From Volvox africanus (taxonomy: Eukaryota; Chlorophyta; Chlorophyceae; Chlamydomonadales; Volvocaceae), in NCBI GenBank assembly GCA_030268105.1, contig BSDZ01000094.1, forward strand, positions 648,501 through 712,500: a stretch of DNA of 64,000 nucleotides, written 5' to 3'. Shown here piece by piece: positions 55,201 to 64,000 of the stretch. Made by a program: the position numbers and the translations under genes. Within the stretch, counting starts at the first letter, position 1, and the number at the start of each line of letters is the position of its first letter. The notes under the pieces were generated by a model. The model searched no databases. It was not told the origin of the DNA and saw only the letters and a list, made by a program, of their open reading frames with translations.

Positions 55201-57879
55201 TCGATGTAACGGTATCGTGGAATCTCTAGATCCAGTGCTTAATGCACACAATACTGTGGTCTTTACCTGTAAATATGAGCCACATAAGAGAAGTAGGATA
55301 ACGCATATAAGAGCTTGTCGTAGGGCTGTGGAACTGCGGTCGTTAGGAAAGGAACATGAAGGCAGGAAGAATAATGACGACGACAGCAAGTATACGGCGG
55401 AGTATCATTTGACTACAAACAACGGGTATGCTGAGGCATTCGCGATTTTGATTGTAAAGAGTGTACTTTATTTTCCTCACTTTGTTTCTGCTGTTCATTG
55501 ACTTCGAGCGGTTGGGATAGGCAGTTATGCGCCTATGCATGGTGGAGCTCTTGAGCGCACAAACAGTATCTCGCAGTTGAGAGTTGTGACTAATGCGCAG
55601 ATTCCATGAATATTTGCATTGAGCTTTCAAGGGTTCGAGAAACATAATTAAAAGGATGTTTCGTACCAGATTGGCGGAACAAGGATCTAGCGCCAATAAG
55701 TTTGGCGGATATATCCTTTACCAAACTCGTAACAGGTATCTTCTTCAGCATTTTTAAAATTTCATTTATTTCTGTCGGACTTAATCCCCTTCTGTTCTGT
55801 TTGAATCCACGGATTTATATATTTCGCTGTGATCCGCTGTGACCGCTTTTAAATCCTTATAAAAAAACATATTTTACAGAATTCCTCACCATATGTACTA
55901 TACAGAGTTGTACAATCGTATTAGGATAAATGCTATTCATGGCTTCAGGACACAAAATTCGACTATGTCATTACAGAGAACACCATTCTAAAGCTATAAT
56001 ACTTATATGATGTTTACTATTTTTGATCTTAACTGTTGCTTCTGTAATTTATGGAATTGGCAAATTTGTTAATGGGTGAAACCATTTTTTACCTTATTAT
56101 GTCTGTTTTTTTAAGTTTCTTTGGTTTGTTGATTAATAAATATTGATGCTGATGAAGATCAGCATCAATATTTAAAACCCAGTTATTTTTACAGAAACTT
56201 TCTGCAAAGGATTTTTGCCTAACATACCCAGGCCACTCATTAAAAACTACTTTAGCCCCAAGACTTTCTGCAATTCTTACAGTATCATCGGTACTCCCAC
56301 TATCTACAACTATAATCTCATCAACAATGTCTTTTATACTGTTAATAGCTTTAGCTACTCTCGGGGCCTCATTTTTCGTAATTATAAAAGCTGAGATATT
56401 TATCATGAAGATATTCTACTATTTTGGGAGTTCAGCAATAAGGCGGAAAAACATAATGATATTCCTGTCCAATTTAATGTTCCGGACCAGTTAGTTATAA
56501 AGCTCATAGTGACACTAACAGGAAAAAGTATAGTAATTAGCCCTGCAAAAGCAAAAATACAACTTACGAATTTTCCAAAATTATTAACATTTATAATTGC
56601 AGATACTATAACTTGGCGTAAGCATAATAATACAAATATTATAAACAAATAAAAGCCTATGCAAAACCGCAGAAATCTTTGAAAGAGCTAGGTTTAAGGG
56701 CGATCATGGTAGAGATCCAAACAAAGCTTTATTCAATATAGAAATTGGTTACAAATATAAAATGTCGAATCTACAAGCTGCAATAGGTCTTGCACAGATT
56801 GAAAGGGTTGAAGAAATAGTAGCCAAAAAAAGACAAATATTTAGTTGGTATTATGATAGACTTAAGGAGTTAGAAGAAATTTCTTTCAATGCTCAAAAGC
56901 CTTGGGCACCATTTATTATTGATTCATTAAATTGTTTAACATCGAGGTTGGGAACGGGGAAAAGCAGCAACGTGGTAATAATATTCCTTTGCATAAATTT
57001 TCAATGTATCAAGCGTGCGAAAGAACTTAAAGAGTTGTTATCATTCCAAAATAGCGCATCCTTAAATTTTGGAATGATAACAACTCTTTTTAGGTACAGC
57101 AGATATTTATTAAGTTTCCCATTGTATTAAGTTTTCTATAACGATGAGAAAGAAGGAACGAAACAGGGAATGTAAAAAAGAGTCTCTCGGAAATAATAAC
57201 AACTCTGATAGATTTCCAATATTTCATTTTTTCCTTAATTTTGGTAATTAAGGTAACGTTTTGGTCTTCAGGAAAAACATATTCAAGACTTTTGGAATGG
57301 TAGCCAGAATCACAAAGACGACACCTTAAATTTTATCCATGAAAAGTCACAACCTACTGGAAGACAACCGATGGGCTACAGAAGCGTATCATCCCATTAA
57401 ACGCATATTTCATATCCTACCAAGTACTATCCAGTCGTACCTGTATAGAGGACGTATGGAAGGGGTTGCCAGAAGAACATGACACTTAAAAGCGCGACGG
57501 TGGCCGAAAACGTAAACACGGATCTTTCCCATGAGAACGGAATGAGCCTCCGCATTTTAGCCTGAAGCAATTCGTGTGCGGCCTTTGCCAGCAAAATTAA
57601 CTCATCTTGCGATACTGCAATGCACCCGCGCACCTTCACTACAAGGCGCGACATGATGTTATGTTGTAACGCGAGCACACAAAATAAGCAGATATCCAGG
57701 AGGGTTGCCTTCGGCGGTGACAGCCCAAAATGCCTGCCAGGTCGCTTGTCTATGTTCAGCGGGAAAATAGCTTCAAGTGCCGGAAAACTCTGAGAAACGT
57801 CGTTTAGCCATGGTATAAATGATAACACAACAAGTGTCGCGAATAAGTAAGCGAACACGGCAAAGGATTGACGCAGCAT
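52230..57879 (-). CDS. NnrU/MddA-type membrane methyltransferase-like protein
   Basis: Integral membrane protein of the isoprenylcysteine-methyltransferase-like fold. The closest pattern I know is bacterial MddA (methanethiol S-methyltransferase, makes dimethyl sulfide) or NnrU-domain proteins. Exons: 57879-57441, 54606-54498, 53351-53292, 53055-52969, 52370-52230; the last four join in phase. Visible: an N-terminal hydrophobic segment (AVFAYLFATLVVLSFIPW), CVLALQHNIMSR, ERSVFTFSATVALL, FFWQPLP, LLDHYELFGLKQAF, then VRHPIYTFFLTFLFCTPVM, SAGRLLFAGCALAFVLWSLP, LEEGTLQAQ and GEPYARYRKAVPALYP. HNIM, RHPIY and the EE..L block are the family's core. One small exon (about 25-30 residues, length 1 mod 3) between 57441 and 54606 is not found. 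The first intron holds bacterial DNA, and another holds a (TAATA)n array. Expression despite this is not shown. Confidence 0.82.
53401..53580. repeat. (TAATA)n pentanucleotide array, 36 uninterrupted units
   Basis: 180 bp of perfect TAATA repeats in an intron of the methyltransferase gene, followed by AT-rich sequence. The array is the rotation-equivalent of the TATAA array at 60595-61010. Confidence 0.97.
53606..53652. repeat. 47-bp sequence shared with 60544-60590
   Basis: Same-length match with 41 of 47 positions identical to 60544-60590 in the same orientation (core TGATGTTGGCGGTTT). Here it lies 25 bp to the right of the pentanucleotide array. There it lies a few bases to the left of one. 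Confidence 0.85.
54928..54951. repeat. 10-bp perfect hairpin in methyltransferase intron
   Basis: Arms GAAAACGCAT and ATGCGTTTTC around ATGC. Single small palindrome with no other support. Confidence 0.7.
56137..56174. repeat. 17-bp perfect hairpin at the truncated end of the glycosyltransferase
   Basis: Arms 56137-56153 and 56158-56174 flank GAAG. The right arm is the native coding sequence for the NIDAD motif; the left arm is its inverted copy. The gene's recognisable sequence ends exactly at the hairpin loop. Confidence 0.9.
56158..56406 (-). pseudogene. Family-2 glycosyltransferase, N-terminal fragment (bacterial)
   Basis: ATG at 56406 opens 83 recognisable residues of a WaaE/KdtX-like GT-A glycosyltransferase: SAFIITKNEAPRVAKAI, DEIIVVDSGSTDDTV (nucleotide-sugar binding) and NIDAD (metal-binding DXD-type motif). 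Family members are about 250 residues, so two thirds are missing. After NIDAD the frame runs into an inverted repeat of itself and non-homologous residues. The start overlaps the upstream gene's stop by ATGA, a bacterial operon arrangement. In the donor it would add sugars to lipopolysaccharide. Here it is a non-functional remnant. Confidence 0.85.
56403..56648 (-). pseudogene. Small bacterial membrane-protein ORF upstream of glycosyltransferase
   Basis: An 81-codon minus-strand frame from 56648 to TGA at 56403-56405, overlapping the glycosyltransferase ATG. Three hydrophobic stretches suggest membrane segments (FIIFVLLCLRQVIV, FAGLITILFPVSV, ISLCFSALLL). Small DUF2304-like membrane proteins often precede such glycosyltransferases; that identity is a guess. 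It looks complete, but lacks any algal expression signals. Confidence 0.5.
56655..56930 (+). pseudogene. DegT/DnrJ/EryC1/StrS sugar aminotransferase fragment (bacterial)
   Basis: An open frame reads TAEIFERARFKGDHGRDP, then FNIEIGYKYKMSNLQAAIG and LAQIERVEEIVAKKRQIF, then SWYYDRLKELEEISFNAQ. This is the DHG...GYNYRMSNLQAALGLAQ core of PLP-dependent aminotransferases such as perosamine synthase. About 90 residues of a family of about 380 are present; the active-site lysine region upstream and the C-terminal third are absent. Similarity ends around 56930. It lies opposite to the glycosyltransferase, so the pieces are rearranged relative to a simple operon or come from divergent genes. Confidence 0.88.
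57029..57089. repeat. 24-bp perfect inverted repeat in the bacterial block
   Basis: Arms 57029-57052 and 57066-57089 pair perfectly across a 13-nt loop. It lies about 100 bp after recognisable aminotransferase similarity ends. The stem is AT-rich, so it is not a typical bacterial terminator. A palindromic repeat element or a fold-back repair junction would fit. Confidence 0.9.
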
Positions 57880-59282
57880 CCTTGGCTCGGAATCCTTGTG
57901 CTTTAATCTTGCTGTAACCTACGCTTTTAAATCGAACGTTTATCAAAACGGATGATCTGAATAGAGAATAAATGCGGATAGTGTTTTGTAAAGAGAAGGC
58001 AAATGAAACGGGGTATCCATCGGCCGTACAATTTCATGAGGGTTGAGGCGCTGACGCTGGCGGTTGAGCTGGCCACCAGAATTTTCACGTCACGTCTTGA
58101 ACCATGGAACAAAAGATCCGGCCATAGATAGCCGAACATCCATACCTAAGTTTCCATGTCTGCCTGACCGTCCGTCCGTCAGGCCATCGCAATTCGGGGA
58201 TCGCCCGTTAGTCGACCCATCAGTCCTCCTGTTCCTCCCACCTAACCCAAGTGCCCTGCCATCGCCGAGCGGTAATTGATATTCACACACCTCGCCCCAC
58301 TGACCCTCATTGTCAATAAACCCTCATTGCCTGAAGTCACTCTGTGTGTGTGCCCTTCTCTCCTATCCTCTCCTTCGCTTCCATTCCATAGCGTGACGTG
58401 CCACACGGAATGACACACACACGAAACGCACGGAATGACACGTGTGCAACTCCCTCCCCCATCACGCACCATCGCGCCAGAACCCCTTTGTTGAACCCCA
58501 ACCACCTCAGCTCCCCCAGCACTGCCTCACAGCACAGGACGGCTCTACCTCGCTTATACCCTCGAAGACCAGCCTCCCCTAAATGTTAACACTGTTAACT
58601 TCTAAATCACCGAAATCACCAGCAGAAGAAAGTTGACTATGCAGGATTCGAACAGATAGAGCGGAGGAGATTTGGCGATGAAAGGCCGAGGGCTCCATCA
58701 CAGAAATCCGCGCAGGGACGTGTAGCGGTCGGCAAAGTCAGCAGGCGCCGGCGCCGGTTTTCACATGATATCAACTGTGGTTCTTACCAGCCCGCAGACG
58801 TGAACCTTACCCAAAAGGTACCCCCGGCTTCCACCGCTAATTGACCCATGGGTCATATCTCCCACATGCACCCCACGCTTGTACACTTAGTTTTGCCCTA
58901 TTTCCGCTGCGACTTCTCTCCCCCGCCCCGCTATGCATTCAAATGTCCCCGGCAATCTCTGCCAGCTCCAACCATCGAAGTTCCTTCGCCTCCAACTCCT
59001 CTGAAATCTGTACTCTCGGGGACACCGCGAGCAGTATCGTGCAGTCCAGGGGGGAACAGGGGCGGAGGTCAAGAACACGGTCATGAAAAACCTCGGGGAC
59101 AGGGTCTTCAGGTGGAGACGCTGGTTGCGGCCTGAAAAACCGGAAACCGTAGCGGAGACATGTCACTAGCCCGCTGAACCCTACCCTACCCTATCCTACA
59201 GTACCTTGTCTGTGTGTGTATATATATGGAAGAGAGAGAGAGAGAAATATGGAGGGAGGAGGACCGAGGACCGCTACTTTCT
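57880..59282. other. Intergenic between methyltransferase start and ABC-F end
   Basis: About 1.4 kb with no recognised gene. It should contain the promoter of the minus-strand methyltransferase gene (right of 57879) and the ABC-F 3' untranslated region (left of 59283). Short (GT)n, (TA)n and (GA)n runs lie at 59210-59245. Confidence 0.5.
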
Positions 59283-60208
59283 TTACCCAATTCCCAACCC
59301 CGACCCGTGGGTCACCTTTGCGAGCTCCAGACTGAGCCGCTCCACCTCGCTGTAGCCACTACTGCCGGCAGCCACAGCCGCCGCCAGCTGATGGTCGATC
59401 TTCTCACGTCGTTTGCCCAACGTCTCCATCTCCTTCCCCAACTTCTGTGGGGTAAAGAGACAATAACATGATGTACGTACGATATAGACAAAGTAATGAA
59501 AGACAAATGCCGCTATTCCCGTAATAATGGTCATTGAAAGTGTTGACAGACTAGTAAACAAGCTAGTAGGGTATACATGTCTGAAGAAAGGTCGGTAAGT
59601 ACCGGTAGGCAAGGCTGGCTGCTGTAATGTGTCTGTGTGTGTGTGTATTGTGAATTGGGCTTTGTGTTGCGAGGAAGGGGTCTGAAGCAATCGAGAAAGG
59701 CTCGCGGGCCCTATATACCAAGACGCCCATATGTGGCTTACCTGGTACTCCAACTGCTCCTTGTACGCCAGCGTCGTACGTTTTGCTTTGGCTTTGGCAG
59801 TTGACGCTGGTTGCGGCGGCGGGGCAGCTTGTGTCGCGGCCGCCGCTGCGGCAGCTGGCGGTGCCTTGCCTTTCTTGCCATTCGTAGAGCTAGCGGCAGG
59901 GGTAGCGGCGGCGGCGCCCTTGCCCACCACCGCTGCCGCCGGCGGGGAGGTGTGCTCAAAATCCTTGGCTGACAGTCCTAGGTTGTCTGTCAGTCGTGCC
60001 GTACCGTTACCGACTCTAAGAATGTGCGTAGCATTCAGCGAGGTCGCAAAGGCCTATGCGGTGGTGCAGGGGGGCATCATGCTCACAAAGCGCCGAGCGA
60101 AGTAAACCAGTCAGGGCCTTATGAGACCTCAATCGTATACCATGTGAGAGAACCATGCCCAGGACATACACATACACACCAGGGCAAGTCGCCCACACCC
60201 ATATATAT

Positions 60209-60240
<32 letters not shown>

Positions 60241-62311
60241 CAACCTCCGGATGCTTCTAAAAACACCTGGGGTCATCCCCCATTAACACTCAGGGTGGTG
60301 GCTACCCCTGAAGGTCTCCCCTCGCGTTGGTTCTGGGTCCAGGAATCGCCCACTCGGACACGTCACGCACCTGGTTATGTGTAATGGCAATGATAGCTCC
60401 GTTGAAATCCCGGAGTGCCCCCGTGAGGACCTAGCGGTATAAGAAGGGAGGGTAGTAAAGGGTAGCGGAGTTCACATGTAAAGAGCGAAGCTACAGCGGA
60501 TTGGGGAAACCTAAAAGAGCCTCCGCCGGTATTTAAGAAAGACGAGCGGATGTTGTGGCATTTATGATGTTGGCGGTTTAGTTACAGCTTAATTTTATAA
60601 TATAATATAATATAATATAATATAATATAATATAATATAATATAATATAATATAATATAATATAATATAATATAATATAATATAATATAATATAATATAA
60701 TATAATATAATATAATATAATATAATATAATATAATATAATATAATATAATATAATATAATATAATATAATATAATATAATATAATATAATATAATATAA
60801 TATAATATAATATAATATAATATAATATAATATAATATAATATAATATAACATAATATAATATAATATAATATAATATAATATAATATAATATAATATAA
60901 TATAATATAATATAATATAATATAATATAATATAATATAATATAATATAATATAATATAATATAATATAATATAATATAATATAACATAATATAACATAA
61001 TATAATATTACAATATATAATATTACAATATATATCGCATAGTATAGTATATTATAGTATATAGTATATACACATACGGACACACACCTCAATGGTTTGT
61101 GCATCCAGGTGGTTTGAGGCCTCATCCAGCAGCAGCACATTGGCGGGGACCAGAGCGAAGGCGGCCAGAGCCACCCGGGCCTTCTCACCACCGGACAGCA
61201 CACCTGCGCGGTACGCGACACGGACGGAGGAAGCGACGGACGGACAGACAGACGATTTGGAGGAGGGCACGCAGGACACATGGACAGACAGATGGAAACA
61301 CTCCTCCACCGGAGAGCTACAGTCACCTATCACATGAATCCAGTTCCAGGCAATGCCAACTTATTCCTCCTCCATAAATCAACCCTCCCTAAACACGGAA
61401 CCGAAGATCCAGTACAACCAAGTGGCCTGCAGGTGTTGAGAGCCCGAACTGAAGTCGAGACCCCTCAGCCCGACCATTCCGGCTCTCCTCGCCTCGCCCA
61501 AACCACCTCCCCTTGTGCGTCATTCCGTTTCCTCATCCTTCCCTCGTCTACGTGTTGCTCATACCTTCCGTTTCATCATGTTGGGTGACCCCTCCTCCCT
61601 TTCCCCTCCCCCCTCCCCCCTCCTCCCTCATTAAAACTAATCCCCCTCCTCCCCTTCCCCCTTCCGCCCCCCCCCTCCCCACCGATCTTCTGTAGCGGCA
61701 TGTTCCCAGTGAGGCCCAGTGCACCCAGCGCCTGACGACACTTCTCGGTTGTGACCCCTGGGTCGTTGGCGCGCGCCACACCCTCCACGTACTCCAGAGC
61801 CGACAACTCCAGGGGCAAGTCCTGCAATGGGTCAAAGTGCGAGAGAGGCGGGCATAACGTTTTCTCATGGATGATCCAAACCCGTTAAAAGCGCAGTGCG
61901 AACTACAAACCGTACACCGCTTTTTAAGGGTCGGGCTCTGACCAACAGCCGGACTGGTAGCCGGCGAAACAGCCGACCCGATAAATCCTCTGATGACGAT
62001 GTTGTTGTTGGTGGTGGTGATGGTGAGTTTGCGACGTTACACAGTATTGACTAACAGTGAACGCTGGTGCTGAATGCCCCGCAAACACACATCCATATAA
62101 ACAACCACTCTTTGTCCACGTTGCATACGTCCAATATTCATTCCGCCAAGTGGCGTATTTTGCATGTGTGTGTGTGTAATTTTATCGTAACGTTTCCCCT
62201 CAGCCCCTCAGCTCTCCCCCGAGCCCTCCTAATTTGAGCTCTTGGCTTCATCTCCCCGCTTCGTTTCATCAAAATGAACATCCACGTCCGTCAGCCCCTT
62301 GTGGGCTTGCC

Positions 62312-62401
<90 letters not shown>

Positions 62402-64000
62402 TAATAGAAGCACATCTGCATACACACACCTGCGCCAGGTCCTGAGAGAACACTGCCATCCGCACCCCATCCCCCAGAGCGCGACTGCCGGCCCACAGGG
62501 GCAGGGCGCCCCCGATGGCCTTCAGCAGAGTGGACTTGCCGGCGCCATTGGGGCCCAGGACCTGCGCAAGGGCATACAACTCCACAAAATCAGAAGGGGA
62601 ATGACGACGCTGAGAATACCCGCTGCATGAAGAAGTTAGAGATTAGATAGAGGGCGAGGAGTTAAAGGCGAATCGTAGTTGAATAAAATAAATACTACTG
62701 TGGCGGGATGCAATAGCTTTCTATTTTGCGTTGCGTAAAGGCCATTTGGAGCTCGCAGCTCGCATAATACCACGATACCCAATTCGAGCCCTTCCGGCAA
62801 CATCCTGTATCGCACCAGCACACGTTGGCCTCTCCGTATGACCAGGTTGACGCCGCTGAGGAGAGGTTTCGGTGCATCCGATGCGGCCGGAGGCTCCCCT
62901 ACCGGCTCGCCCACAGCCTGCTGGGGCGCCGGGCCCCACCCCACCGCAGCTCCAATCAGTTTAATGGCTTCCGTGTAGCAAGGCGGAGCTCGAGGCAGCT
63001 TCAGAGCGACCTGCGGGGAAGGGGGGAGGGGGGAGGGGGTGCGTATTGACGTACACCCATATACCGTAGAATAATACGCCATAGTAGGGAAAAGATGAAA
63101 AAAGGAAAAAGCGCAAAAAATTTTGAAAATGACAAAAGGAGAAACCGGACTCTTAAGGTTCCTTAAGCTGGCATAACGCCTGACCGGTGCCGGGTGCCCT
63201 GAAGGGGGGTTACGTAGTACGGCAGACCAGATGGTACGGCAAAATGAAGCGGTATATCGTCACACCTTGCGCGCGTCGCCCGCTCCCGTCGCCGCCGCCG
63301 CTGCTGGTATTTCCGTCTGCGCGGCTTTGAGCTTCTCCAACATCTTGGCCTTGGACTGAGCTTGTGAGGCCTGATAGAAGGGAGAGCATAAGCCGGCAAG
63401 GGATACTTGATCCAACGGGGTGACGGGGAGTGACGGGGACGGGTGAAGGCGAGGGAGTGATGGGGAGTGGCGGCGACGGGTGACAGGGAGGGAGTGACGG
63501 CGAGGGTGACGGGGAAGGAAGGAGGGAAGGCGCCGGCGTTATTTGCTTTTGGCAGCGGCGCCGCCACCCTTGGCCAGCCTACCTTGGACGCCTTAGCTCC
63601 GAAGCGCGTCACGAACTCCTCCAGCTTGTCGATCTCCGCTTGCTGCGCCTCCGCCTCTGAGGGTCGAAAGCGGGGGTTGGCCGTTGGCGGTTATTGGGAG
63701 ACAAAGGTTTGGAGATCAACTTAAACATCACCTATCGAATGAATAAAGCTAGAGACCACAGACCAGGTAGGTAACTTCACCACTTCCAATTATTTACTTC
63801 ACAAAATTATTTGTAGTAGTATATTTGAAAGATACTACAAATTAATAACATTTATAAAGTTTAGGAATGTAATGAGATACATACTTTTCCAAAGCACCTG
63901 GCCTGTAGTCGATTCGCGCCGCTTTCTGCCCGTGTCCCATTCAATTCAGCCAACTGCCAACACCCCCTTTCGACCCCAACCCAGCCCCCACCCCACTTAC
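59283..64000 (-). CDS. ABC-F family ATPase, C-terminal part (5' end beyond window)
   Basis: ABC-F proteins are soluble twin-ABC ATPases that act on ribosomes or as translation regulators, not transporters. Nine exons join in frame to 430 residues: 63656-63583, 63370-63266, 63010-62816, 62561-62430, 61821-61683, 61203-61088, 60430-60371, 60053-59742, 59444-59283. Seen in order: the inter-domain helical linker ([20 protein letters not shown]), Walker [10 protein letters not shown], a Q-loop VFSQD, the signature [12 protein letters not shown], Walker B with [12 protein letters not shown], and the switch histidine AITHNQ. A C-terminal tail with a Lys/Ala/Pro linker and a coiled-coil segment ([28 protein letters not shown]) resembles the Uup-type C-terminal domain. 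So this is the second ABC domain plus the tail. The family's usual LDEPTNHLD is LDEASNHLD here. A donor (GTAAGT) abuts position 64000, so the next exon begins just outside. Confidence 0.92.
60206..60240. repeat. (CACATA)n microsatellite
   Basis: Impure ACATAC/CACATA repeats in an ABC-F intron, grading into (CA)n. Confidence 0.8.
60544..60590. repeat. 47-bp sequence shared with 53606-53652
   Basis: Lies immediately left of the long TATAA array. It matches 53606-53652 at 41 of 47 positions without gaps. Confidence 0.85.
60595..61010. repeat. (TATAA)n pentanucleotide array, about 83 units
   Basis: About 415 bp of TATAA repeats within an ABC-F intron. It is nearly perfect, with single T to C variants near 60851, 60986 and 60996. 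It continues into degenerate AT-rich sequence to about 61070. Apparent long LYYII reading frames here are only translation of the repeat. Confidence 0.97.
62312..62401. repeat. (GTCT)n tetranucleotide array, about 22 units
   Basis: 90 bp of perfect GTCT/TCTG repeats in the ABC-F intron between exons 62561-62430 and 61821-61683. Confidence 0.97.

Larger units (their letters stand above)
55730..57330. other. Bacterial-type DNA inside the methyltransferase first intron
   Basis: A block of about 1.6 kb is strikingly AT-rich compared with flanking algal DNA and uses AT-ending codons. It contains fragments of at least three bacterial genes: a family-2 glycosyltransferase, a small membrane protein that overlaps it by ATGA, and a DegT-type aminotransferase. 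A further minus-strand stretch near 55660-55800 reads codon-like (SPTEINEILKMLKKIPV) without a family I can name. The combination is typical of a surface-polysaccharide locus. AT bias and gene types suggest a Rickettsiales-like donor; such endosymbionts are known from volvocine algae. Boundaries are approximate. Confidence 0.75.

Noticed and set aside
55091..55501. A 136-codon frame opposite the methyltransferase gene
   Set aside because: Lies in an AT-rich intron and shows no recognisable family.
60578..61326. Long LYYII-repeat reading frames on the minus strand
   Set aside because: Translation of the (TATAA)n array; not a protein.
1..64000. CRISPR arrays, bacterial operons outside the intronic block, rRNA genes, telomere repeats
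   Set aside because: Looked for and not seen.

Overview
The window looks like nuclear DNA of a colonial volvocine green alga (Volvox or a close relative). The genes have many short introns with GT-AG borders and green-algal domain types. A Ty1/copia element primed by a half tRNA (as in copia and Volvox Osser) and chromodomain Ty3/gypsy elements are present, and intergenic DNA is rich in microsatellites. The organism call is an inference; there is no rRNA or plastid marker.

Layout. 1-5692: a plus-strand TKL-type protein kinase gene with nine consecutive phase-0 introns. 6673-26167: a nested transposon block. A decayed minus-strand Ty3/gypsy chromovirus (target duplication TATAG) was hit by a younger plus-strand member of the same family (8040-15510, duplication GCCCT). 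It was also hit by a Ty1/copia element (18168-22686, duplication GGTAC, LTRs identical by eye). Removing both inserts leaves about 7.5 kb, the size of the younger copy, so the reconstruction is self-consistent. 28959-33019: replication factor CDC45, 12 exons, plus strand. 33-46 kb is gene-poor, with a few hypothetical exons and one copy of a dispersed repeat. 46709-49053: a SWEET sugar transporter (minus). 52230-57879: a membrane methyltransferase of the NnrU/MddA type (minus). 59283-64000: the C-terminal part of an ABC-F ATPase (minus), cut by the window edge.

The first large intron of the methyltransferase gene holds about 1.6 kb of AT-rich DNA that codes like a bacterium. It carries a DegT-type sugar aminotransferase fragment and a family-2 glycosyltransferase that overlaps a small membrane-protein gene by ATGA, as in an operon. 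These look like pieces of a bacterial surface-polysaccharide locus, probably Rickettsiales-like. Both recognisable fragments end in or near perfect hairpins.

The strongest unusual signals are: (1) the bacterial insert; (2) a gypsy family whose gag, protease and pol lie in one frame separated by single in-frame UAG and UGA codons, both shared by two diverged copies; (3) LTR hairpins with two compensatory base-pair changes between copies; (4) a 71-nt candidate intron in the gypsy leader, conserved in both copies; (5) a seemingly fresh copia whose protease catalytic Asp is Asn; (6) two long (TAATA)n arrays linked to the same 47-bp sequence. The nuclear genes are unrelated in function, as is usual in eukaryotes, and no operon logic applies to them.
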